In this document: positions 1-5,185 of the stretch, piece by piece
How the letters are laid out: every line of letters begins with the position of its first letter
How positions within the stretch are numbered: position 1 is the first letter of the stretch
From: Bacteroidota bacterium
GTDB taxonomy: Bacteria > Bacteroidota > Ignavibacteria > UBA10030 > SZUA-254
DNA: 5,593 nucleotides
NCBI GenBank assembly: GCA_004322375.1
Contig: SCUC01000313.1
Location: 1 to 5,593, forward strand
Direction: 5' to 3'
Program-made: the position numbers and the translations under genes
Notes under the pieces: model-generated
Database searches by the model: none
Told to the model about the DNA's origin: nothing
The model's input: only the letters and a program-made list of their open reading frames with translations

Positions 1-626
1 TGGCTGCCGGCAGCGTTGCAGGCTCGCTCTCAACAACAGGCGATGTATTGCGCGCAGGAATTCAAGTCATCGGCATGAAAGAAGGCATCAGCATCGTCTC
101 CAGCTTTTTCCTGATGGTCTTCCCGCACAAAGTATTCTCGTTTGCCGATTGCGCAGTTGTCCCTGACCCAACTGTTGAGCAGCTTGCAGATATTGCCATC
201 TCTACAGCAGAAAATCACCAAAAGCTCACGGGTGAAGAACCGCGTGTAGCAATGCTTTCCTTTTCCACGAAAGGGAGCGCGAGTCATCCTTTTGTCGAGA
301 AAGTACAGCAAGCGACAAAAATTGTTAAACAAAAGGCTCCGACACTTCTCGTTGATGGCGAGTTGCAACTCGATGCGGCAATCGTTCCCAAAGTCGCTCA
401 ATCGAAAGCTCCCGGCAGTTCTGTAGGAGGCAATGCAAATGTCCTCATCTTCCCGGATTTGAACGCGGGCAACATCGGCTACAAGCTCGCGCAACGGCTC
501 GGCAATGCAGAAGCAATAGGTCCTGTCGTTCAAGGATTGAAAAAGCCCGCCTTCGATTTATCGCGTGGGTGCAGCGTTGAAGATATCGTTTCTACTGTTG
601 CAATAAATTGTGCAATGGGCAGTTAG
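1..626 (+). CDS. pta: Phosphate acetyltransferase, C-terminal part (5' end outside window)
   Basis: Pta interconverts acetyl-CoA plus phosphate and acetyl phosphate plus CoA in the cytoplasm, normally paired with acetate kinase for acetate production or uptake. About 207 codons are visible, read in frame from base 3 to the TAG at 624-626; the gene is open at the left edge, so no start is called. The first residues include the family stretch around STTGDVLRAG, and the C-terminal end has GPVVQGL followed by DLSRGCSVEDIV. In the Methanosarcina enzyme this last motif holds the active-site Ser-Arg pair and the Asp six residues after the Arg; all three are present here. The usual PVNDLSRG reads PAFDLSRG, a minor change. 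The visible part matches the C-terminal two-thirds of a short (about 330 residue) Pta; whether extra N-terminal domains exist cannot be seen. No acetate kinase gene follows; the next gene is 188 bp away. The family call is very secure. Confidence 0.95.
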   Translation, partial: AAGSVAGSLSTTGDVLRAGIQVIGMKEGISIVSSFFLMVFPHKVFSFADCAVVPDPTVEQLADIAISTAENHQKLTGEEPRVAMLSFSTKGSASHPFVEKVQQATKIVKQKAPTLLVDGELQLDAAIVPKVAQSKAPGSSVGGNANVLIFPDLNAGNIGYKLAQRLGNAEAIGPVVQGLKKPAFDLSRGCSVEDIVSTVAINCAMGS

Positions 627-651
627 TCTGGATGCTTTATACTTAAAATTC

Positions 652-686
652 GATAGGAGATGTGAGATATGGGATATGAGATGAAT
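652..686. repeat. Degenerate tandem heptamer tract, GATATGA type
   Basis: Five seven-base words lie end to end, all beginning with GAT. The fourth (673-679) is exactly GATATGA, the first three differ from it by one base each, and the fifth (GATGAAT) has decayed. The tract starts 25 bp after the pta stop codon. It is non-coding and shows no dyad symmetry, so it is neither a hairpin terminator nor an obvious operator. The pattern is directly visible; its function is unknown. Confidence 0.7.
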
Positions 687-753
687 GTCTTGGGTGAACA
701 ATTTAAGTGTAATACATCTGTTTTTGCTAGGAACAGCCTAATAACGAATACCT

Positions 754-809
754 TTTTGCATTTTTCATTTTGAATTTTGCATTTGCCTAAACGCGTATTG
801 CATTTTGTG
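754..809. repeat. Degenerate tandem heptamer tract, TTTTGCA type
   Basis: Four consecutive words at 754-781 match TTTTGCA with zero or one mismatch each (exact at 754 and 775). Two decayed words follow, then TATTGCA at 796 and TTTTGTG at 803 return in the same seven-base register, 42 bp after the first word. The tract ends five bases before the ATG at 815 and occupies the place where a ribosome binding site would be expected. Function unknown. Confidence 0.7.
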
Positions 810-814
810 ATTTA

Positions 815-1975
815 ATGTCCACACAACCTGTTGAACGTAAACACCGTTATCTCTTCATTGATGTTTATAGAACGTGCATCATCCTTTTGATGTTGGAGGG
901 GCATGTGATTCGCGCCCTTCTGACACCTGAAATACAGGCAACGGGATGGTTCACGTTTCATGAATTTTTTCATGGGTTGAGCGCGCCCGCGTTTCTTTTC
1001 GGAGCGGGATTAACATTTGTTATCTCCACGCGAAAACGCTGGACTGAATATCATAGCTGGGGTTCGCCACTTGCGCGCCGCGTGGGGCGTTTTCTCATCA
1101 TCATCGGTCTTGGGCTTGCAATTCATTTGCCGTTTAATTCTTTCCGAAAAATACTCATGGAGGGAACAATCCAGAATTACTTGCAGCTGTTTCAATGCGA
1201 TGTGCTTGCGTGTATCGGTATCGGGCTGCTCTCGCTACATGGACTACTCTTCTTTTTCAAGAAAGAGAGCTTGTTTTATTACTTAGTAATCGCGATGAGC
1301 CTCGCTCTCGGCTTGCTAACTCCCATCATGTGGGATATTGATTGGGTGGGGACTCTTCCGCTTGCTATCGCGCAGTTGCTGAATATGAACAACGGCTCAC
1401 AATTCCCGCTCTTCCCGTTTGTAGGATTTCTTTATGCAGGGGTAATCACATCATGGGAATTTTTAGTCGCGGTGCAGAATGGGAGGGAGAAACGATTCAT
1501 ACGAAATCTAGCGCTTGCCGGACTTGGGATGATTATAGTGGGATTGTTGCTCGAAGCAATTCCCGGTCATGAGTATGGTGCTCATGACTTTTGGTACACT
1601 TGCCCGACATATTTTTTCATTCGGATAGGGGCGTTGTTCCTGATAACCTCAACGGTCTGGTTCTTTTCTCAATCAATTGCATCGTCCAATCCATGGTGGA
1701 CAGTGATAGGGAGGGAATCGTTGCTCGTGTATGTGCTGCATCTTCCCATATTATACGGCTCGGTCTTGAATGCAAAAGAAAATTTAACCACTATTGCCGG
1801 CATGAGCATGAACGTGGCAGAATCTCTCGGCGTTTTGCTTCTTCTAACGTTGTTCTTTTATCTGTTCGCTTGGGGTTGGAATTATCTCAAGATGAAGCAG
1901 ACGAACTGGTACAGGCTGGTTCAGCTGACTGCGGCGATGGTGTTTTTGTATTTCTTTTTTACAAGGGATTATTGA
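815..1975 (+). CDS. DUF1624 / HGSNAT-like multi-pass membrane acyltransferase
   Basis: A 386-residue integral membrane protein with roughly 10-11 hydrophobic segments (about residues 21-37, 52-70, 91-105, 128-148, 153-170, 198-215, 231-248, 265-285, 300-318, 335-357 and 370-383). The opening R-x-x-FIDVYRT ... H30, the HGLSAPAFLFGAGL stretch (53-66), QCDVLACIGIGLL (127-139) and the late IGRESLLVYVLH (298-309) fit the DUF1624 family. This family is related to human heparan-alpha-glucosaminide N-acetyltransferase, which moves acetyl groups from cytosolic acetyl-CoA to a sugar across a membrane. By eye, His49 in FHEFFHGLS lines up with the proposed catalytic His of the human enzyme; this is a remembered alignment, not computed. 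The ATG at 815 puts the family's first helix at the expected distance, but no Shine-Dalgarno sequence precedes it and a heptamer tract does. The gene is convergent with anmK, 25 bp away. The true substrate is unknown; a generic acyltransferase or transporter-like role is possible. Confidence 0.75.
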   Translation: MSTQPVERKHRYLFIDVYRTCIILLMLEGHVIRALLTPEIQATGWFTFHEFFHGLSAPAFLFGAGLTFVISTRKRWTEYHSWGSPLARRVGRFLIIIGLGLAIHLPFNSFRKILMEGTIQNYLQLFQCDVLACIGIGLLSLHGLLFFFKKESLFYYLVIAMSLALGLLTPIMWDIDWVGTLPLAIAQLLNMNNGSQFPLFPFVGFLYAGVITSWEFLVAVQNGREKRFIRNLALAGLGMIIVGLLLEAIPGHEYGAHDFWYTCPTYFFIRIGALFLITSTVWFFSQSIASSNPWWTVIGRESLLVYVLHLPILYGSVLNAKENLTTIAGMSMNVAESLGVLLLLTLFFYLFAWGWNYLKMKQTNWYRLVQLTAAMVFLYFFFTRDY

Positions 1976-2000
1976 CCTAACTTTGCTTGTTTTAGAAAAC

Positions 2001-3185
2001 TTAGTTACCAAAACATACCTTCCCCAGCACTGTTCTCCTTTCAGCCCCTGTTGCCTGAACCATATTACCGGCATTGCCTGAAATCGTTTCATTAGCAAGG
2101 ATGGCAAATGCAACTGCCTCCTTCGCATCGGAGGATAAACCGAAATCATCAATTCGAAACACATTCACTCCCTCAAAATATTTCATAAGTGTGTTCATTA
2201 AATAACTGTTATGGACGCCGCCACCGCTGACTATCAATTCATCCACATTACACAACTTTTTGATGAAGTAAACATAGTTCTGGAATATCGAAAGCGCGGT
2301 AAACTCTGTCACAGTGGCAATAATATCTTCTCTCGATTCCTTTTTTGCTCTTAAGAGAATTTCATTAACAAAGGTCTCTCCAAACACTTCTCTTCCTGTG
2401 GATTTTGGCGGCTTTTTTGAAATGTAAGAATGACTCAACATCCACCATAGAAGTTCCGGGAGAATTTTCCCTTTCGAGGCAACTTTTCCATTTTTATCGT
2501 AGGGCAGGTTAAAGTAATAATTCATCAAGCTATCTATCACCATATTTCCCGGTCCTGTATCGAATGCGAACACATCGTCAACGGAACAGCCTGCAGAAAG
2601 TGCGGTAACGTTGGCGATTCCTCCGATATTCAGCAAAGCCCGATTGAGCTTGTCGGAGCGAAATAATAAATAATCAATATAAGGCACGAGGGGTGCGCCG
2701 GAGCCTCCGACTGCAATATCGGCAACGCGGAAATCGCCAACTGTAACAACGCCCGTCCGTTTTGCAATTACTGCCGGTTCGCCGATTTGGATTGTCGCGC
2801 GAATTTTTTTTCCGAATATCTTCTTCTTTTGAGGAAGATGATGGATAGTTTGTCCGTGCGAACCGATAAGGTCAACATCAGAGAGTGGTATTTTTGCTTT
2901 CTTACATATCGCAATTGCTGCATCGGCAAAAAATTCTCCAATTAAAAAATTTAATCGAGCGATATCATCTATTCGCGTAGTCTCAGCCTGAGAATTTCTT
3001 AGAAGAAATTGTTTGAATCCGGCAGGATAGGGGAAGGTATGAAATTCTTTTAGCTTCACTTTGGTGTTCAAGCCGGATTTTTTGATAGTTACTAATGCTG
3101 TGTCAATGCCATCTGCTGATGTGCCGGACATTAAGCCGATGACAATCTTGGTTTTCTTTCTTGACAGCTTTTCAAGTATGTTCAT
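2001..3185 (-). CDS. anmK: Anhydro-N-acetylmuramic acid kinase
   Basis: AnmK uses ATP to open and phosphorylate 1,6-anhydro-N-acetylmuramic acid, giving MurNAc-6-phosphate for cell-wall recycling in the cytoplasm. The 394-residue protein is slightly longer than the E. coli enzyme (about 370). Family landmarks appear in order: GLMSGTSADGID (17-28, nucleotide phosphate binding), GSHGQT (108-113), IGEPAVIA (134-141), VGDFRVADIAVGG (149-161, with Asp155 the likely catalytic base), GAPLVPYID (163-171), GGIAN (188-192), FDTGPGN (208-214), SGGGVHN (320-326) and SSDAKEAVAFA (351-361). The usual GGQGAPL reads GGSGAPL. The ATG at 3185 is the only start upstream of the GLMSGTS motif that keeps a short N-terminus (16 residues); no Shine-Dalgarno sequence is seen before it. 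MurQ, which would act next, is not in the window. The gene converges on the DUF1624 gene and diverges from nfo. Confidence 0.95.
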   Translation of the reverse strand: MNILEKLSRKKTKIVIGLMSGTSADGIDTALVTIKKSGLNTKVKLKEFHTFPYPAGFKQFLLRNSQAETTRIDDIARLNFLIGEFFADAAIAICKKAKIPLSDVDLIGSHGQTIHHLPQKKKIFGKKIRATIQIGEPAVIAKRTGVVTVGDFRVADIAVGGSGAPLVPYIDYLLFRSDKLNRALLNIGGIANVTALSAGCSVDDVFAFDTGPGNMVIDSLMNYYFNLPYDKNGKVASKGKILPELLWWMLSHSYISKKPPKSTGREVFGETFVNEILLRAKKESREDIIATVTEFTALSIFQNYVYFIKKLCNVDELIVSGGGVHNSYLMNTLMKYFEGVNVFRIDDFGLSSDAKEAVAFAILANETISGNAGNMVQATGAERRTVLGKVCFGN

Positions 3186-3199
3186 TTTTCGTGAGTGGT

Positions 3200-3276
3200 T
3201 AGTTTAACATTTGTACTTTGTTCTTAGTACTTTGTACTTCGTTTTCAGTCATTCATTATTTGTCATTTGGTAATTA
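3200..3276. repeat. Degenerate tandem heptamer tract, TACTTTG type (CAAAGTA on the anmK strand)
   Basis: About eleven seven-base words run in unbroken register. TACTTTG is exact at 3214 and 3228, TACTTCG occurs at 3235, and TTATTTG and TCATTTG are adjacent at 3256 and 3263. The words at 3242, 3249 and 3270 are more diverged, but the register holds across them. The tract begins 14 bp upstream of the anmK start codon and lies in its leader or promoter zone. Function unknown. Confidence 0.7.
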
Positions 3277-3330
3277 TCGGTCTCGTACTTATTATATGCA
3301 TCCGAAGTTCGACAATTTCAGTGAACACAG

Positions 3331-3435
3331 ATGAATGATAATTAATATTATTTTTATTACTTTTTCCTTTTGACTTTTTACTTGATGCATGAAACCTGAA
3401 ACAAAAAAAACTAAACACCAAACAACAAATCCCGA
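3331..3435. repeat. Heptamer tract running into the nfo coding sequence (TTTTTAC then ACACCAA type)
   Basis: At 3354-3388 five words match TTTTTAC; the first four have at most one mismatch and the tract abuts the nfo ATG. From 3387 the same register continues as A-rich words ending mostly in AA, with ACACCAA exact at 3415 and ACAACAA at 3422, up to about 3435. Weak AT-rich words in the same register can be drawn back to 3331, but these are not convincing alone. The tract therefore spans both the leader and the first 15 codons of nfo. Confidence 0.6.
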
Positions 3436-4288
3436 ACCACTTATTGGTGCTCACGAGTCCATCGCAGGTGGCATTTACAAGGCATTCGAACGGGGTGAAT
3501 CTGTCGGGTGTAGAACGCTTCAAGTATTCACGAAAAACAACACGCAATGGCGCGCTAAGCCGCTTACCGGCGAAGATATCACAAACTACAAAACTTCACA
3601 GTTGGAATCAAATATCTCGCCTGTAGTTGCTCATTCTTGTTATTTGATAAACCTGTGTGCAAGCAATAAGGAAACGTTGAGGAAATCAAGAGAAGCATTT
3701 ATTGATGAGCTGAAACGTTGTGAGATGCTGGGTATCCCGTATTTGAATTTCCATCCCGGTTCGCACGGAGGCAAAGGGGAGGAGGAGGGAATCAAGGGTA
3801 TTATTGAATCCCTGAACATAGCTCACGAACAAACAAAGGGAGTTCGTGTGTCGAGCATTCTTGAAACTACAGCGGGACAAGGTTCTGCAATCGGTTATCG
3901 GTTCGAGCATTTGAAGAAAATAATTGAAGGTGTGGATGAGCCTGAACGAATGGCAGTGTGTATTGATACCTGTCATGTATTTGCTGCAGGGTATGATATT
4001 AGTACGGATGAAGGATACGAAGCTACCATAACACTATTCGATGAGATTATCGGTTTAAATCGGCTTGTTGCTTTCCACGCTAATGATTCTAAGAAACTGT
4101 TAGGCTCACGGGTTGATCGTCACGAGCATATCGGAAAGGGGGCAATCGGAGAAGCGGGATTTCGTTGCTTGATGCGGGATACGCGATTTGTCACTATTCC
4201 CAAGATACTTGAAACACCCAAGGGAGAAGATTTGGAGGAGGACAGGATGAATTTAGAGACGTTACGTAAACTTGCGGGAATGCAATAA
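3389..4288 (+). CDS. nfo: Endonuclease IV (AP endonuclease)
   Basis: Nfo cuts the DNA backbone 5' of abasic sites and removes blocked 3' ends in base excision repair, using three zinc ions in a TIM barrel. All nine metal ligands known from E. coli can be placed: His82 (VVAHSCYLIN), His122 (NFHPGSH), Glu159 (ILETTAGQG), Asp193 and His196 (CIDTCHVFAAGYD), His230 (AFHANDSK), Asp243 and His245 (RVDRHEHIGKG) and Glu275 (ILETPKGE). The enzyme therefore looks active. It has 299 residues against about 280-285 for typical members. The excess is a 17-residue N-terminal stretch rich in Lys, Thr, Asn and Pro before PLIGAHESIAGG, where most relatives begin. This stretch is encoded by heptamer repeats. The ATG at 3389 is the only conventional start that includes the whole barrel; no Shine-Dalgarno sequence precedes it. 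The gene stands alone and ends at the shared terminator. Confidence 0.96.
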   Translation: MKPETKKTKHQTTNPEPLIGAHESIAGGIYKAFERGESVGCRTLQVFTKNNTQWRAKPLTGEDITNYKTSQLESNISPVVAHSCYLINLCASNKETLRKSREAFIDELKRCEMLGIPYLNFHPGSHGGKGEEEGIKGIIESLNIAHEQTKGVRVSSILETTAGQGSAIGYRFEHLKKIIEGVDEPERMAVCIDTCHVFAAGYDISTDEGYEATITLFDEIIGLNRLVAFHANDSKKLLGSRVDRHEHIGKGAIGEAGFRCLMRDTRFVTIPKILETPKGEDLEEDRMNLETLRKLAGMQ

Positions 4289-4293
4289 ACAGA

Positions 4294-4318
4294 AAGGGCG
4301 ATTTTTTCAATCGCCCTT
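4294..4318. terminator. Bidirectional Rho-independent terminator between nfo and the NlpC/P60 gene
   Basis: A perfect 10-bp stem (AAGGGCGATT at 4294-4303 with AATCGCCCTT at 4309-4318) closes a five-base loop. It lies 6 bp after the nfo stop and 13 bp after the end of the oppositely oriented NlpC/P60 gene. On the minus strand the stem is followed by a T-rich run (TTTCTGTTTATT); on the plus strand the tail (CTCTTG) is weaker. It probably serves both convergent genes. Confidence 0.85.
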
Positions 4319-4330
4319 CTCTTGATATCC

Positions 4331-4963
4331 TTACTGTGTTAATAGCGAATTATCTTCGATTTGATTCGCTGCAAAATCTAACCCGAGAATTCTTTTTGCT
4401 CCTGCGTAATACTTCGAGTAGTACGTGCTTGCAAGCGAGCTGAGAGTTACGCCTGCTTTCCGTGCGGAGTGAACAAACTGTCCATTCCCTAAGTAAATCC
4501 CGACATGGTTGATGCGTTTTTTCTTCGATTGAAAGAAAACCAGATCCCCCGGTTTCAGTTCAGATTTTTCAACTGTTTCGCCGACGGTATATTGTTCTCT
4601 TGACGTACGGGGTAAGGGAAAAGAAAAAGCGTTCTTAAAAATATTCAATACAAAGCCTGAGCAATCCACACCTTTCTTTGATGTTCCGCCTTTTCGATAT
4701 TTTGTTTTTGTCCATTGATTGACTTCGCGAATTAAGGACATCGCAGTCATACTTAAGCTGTCATCCGCACATGGGGTTAGTGCCCATGCTTGCATCCATG
4801 CTAAAGAATCGAGCAAAGGCTTGACGGGCTTAAGCAACGCTGTTTTGACCTTGCTTTTTGCAGGTTTCTTTGGTTTGCCTTTTGAAAGCGCGTGCGCGAC
4901 CGATGACGCCAACAATGTGATGATTATGGCAATCGTGGCAATAATCAGAATCTTCATTTTCAT
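4331..4963 (-). CDS. Secreted NlpC/P60 peptidoglycan endopeptidase
   Basis: A 210-residue exported cysteine peptidase expected to cut peptide stems of peptidoglycan in the periplasm. Residues 1-25 form a Sec signal peptide (Lys-containing start, a hydrophobic Ile/Leu/Ala core, and a likely cleavage site after AHA at 23-25). There is no lipobox Cys, so it is not a lipoprotein. A Lys/Pro-rich linker (about 26-54) follows, then the NlpC/P60 domain (about 75-195). This has the catalytic Cys101 in VDCSGFV, GDLVFF (139-144), His153 in INHVGIYLGNG, and the third polar residue His165 in FVHSARKAGV. No SH3 or LysM binding domain is present, so it is a minimal single-domain form. The ATG at 4963 is supported by AGGA eight bases upstream; a second Met at residue 3 is possible. 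The 16-residue polar tail after LGLD is unremarkable. The specific bond cleaved cannot be told from sequence. Confidence 0.92.
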   Translation of the reverse strand: MKMKILIIATIAIIITLLASSVAHALSKGKPKKPAKSKVKTALLKPVKPLLDSLAWMQAWALTPCADDSLSMTAMSLIREVNQWTKTKYRKGGTSKKGVDCSGFVLNIFKNAFSFPLPRTSREQYTVGETVEKSELKPGDLVFFQSKKKRINHVGIYLGNGQFVHSARKAGVTLSSLASTYYSKYYAGAKRILGLDFAANQIEDNSLLTQ

Positions 4964-4971
4964 AGTAAACT

Positions 4972-4978
4972 TCCTTTC
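4972..4978 (-). promoter_or_regulatory. Shine-Dalgarno sequence of the NlpC/P60 gene
   Basis: On the minus strand this reads GAAAGGA, ending eight bases before the ATG at 4963. It decides the start of the gene and contrasts with the DUF1624, anmK and nfo starts, where no such sequence is visible. Confidence 0.75.
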
Positions 4979-5006
4979 ATAGTAATGTCAGGCAATTGAA
5001 ATCGTA

Positions 5007-5035
5007 TATACATTAGACAGCCAAACATATCTCAA
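5007..5035 (-). promoter_or_regulatory. Possible promoter of the NlpC/P60 gene
   Basis: On the minus strand TTGAGA (5035-5030) is followed after 17 bases by TGTATA (5012-5007), or after 19 bases by TATATA (5010-5005). It would give a leader of roughly 35-40 bases. The match to a sigma-70 type consensus is moderate and the region is AT-rich, so chance is possible. Confidence 0.4.
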
Positions 5036-5044
5036 GGTTACATC

Positions 5045-5058
5045 GGATTATGTAATCC
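5045..5058. promoter_or_regulatory. Perfect palindrome, possible operator between divergent genes
   Basis: GGATTA and its exact reverse complement TAATCC are separated by two bases (5051-5052). The element sits upstream of both divergent transcription units, about 80 bp from the NlpC/P60 start and 128 bp from the radical SAM start. No T-run follows it, so it is not a terminator. A dimeric regulator site is the simplest reading, but no regulator gene is in the window. Confidence 0.4.
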
Positions 5059-5131
5059 AATAAATAAATATCCATTTTACGCTATAAGATACTAAAAAAC
5101 GAAAACCTACACAAATGTTTAAGTCACAAGA

Positions 5132-5160
5132 TTGACCTTACAAAGAAATTCCTGTATATT
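5132..5160 (+). promoter_or_regulatory. Sigma-70-like promoter of the radical SAM gene
   Basis: TTGACC (5132-5137) and TATATT (5155-5160) are separated by exactly 17 bases, each one base away from the classical -35 and -10 hexamers. Transcription would start near 5167, giving a leader of only about 19 bases before the ATG at 5186 and placing the start site on top of the AAGGA at 5165-5169. It is the best promoter match in the window. Confidence 0.6.
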
Positions 5161-5185
5161 AGAGAAGGAATCGGTGACGAACATC

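Larger units (their letters stand above)
627..814. other. Non-coding gap between pta and the DUF1624 gene
   Basis: This 188 bp gap has no convincing ORF. It holds the GATATGA heptamers at 652-686 and the TTTTGCA heptamers from 754 almost to the next start codon. The middle (687-753) shows no repeat, no strong hairpin and no promoter with acceptable spacing. No Rho-independent terminator is visible after pta. Confidence 0.6.
4964..5185. other. Divergent intergenic region, NlpC/P60 and radical SAM genes
   Basis: A 222 bp AT-rich gap holding the putative promoters for both flanking genes and a palindrome. No small ORF with a good start and no heptamer tract is visible, in contrast to the gaps at 627-814 and 3186-3388. 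Confidence 0.6.

Noticed and set aside
30..533. 167-codon open frame on the minus strand
   Set aside because: It lies entirely antisense to the well-recognised pta coding sequence, and its translation has no recognisable domain.
690..715. Promoter candidate TTGGGT / TAATAC upstream of the DUF1624 gene
   Set aside because: The spacer is only 14 bases and the hexamers are poor matches.
1989..2000. GTTTT/AAAAC dyad between the DUF1624 and anmK genes as a terminator
   Set aside because: The stem is five AT-rich pairs with a two-base loop, too weak to terminate; no better hairpin exists in the 25 bp gap.
1844..2164. 106-codon minus-strand open frame across the DUF1624/anmK junction
   Set aside because: It overlaps the ends of both genes in other frames and its translation resembles no family.
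3200..3435. Possible CRISPR array
   Set aside because: Units are seven bases, degenerate and without spacers, so the pattern does not fit a CRISPR array.
3263..3547. 94-codon minus-strand open frame in the anmK/nfo gap
   Set aside because: It runs through the heptamer tract and antisense to the start of nfo; composition is low-complexity with no domain.
4719..4982. 87-codon plus-strand open frame
   Set aside because: It is antisense to the signal peptide and linker of the NlpC/P60 gene; its hydrophobic stretch mirrors that signal sequence.
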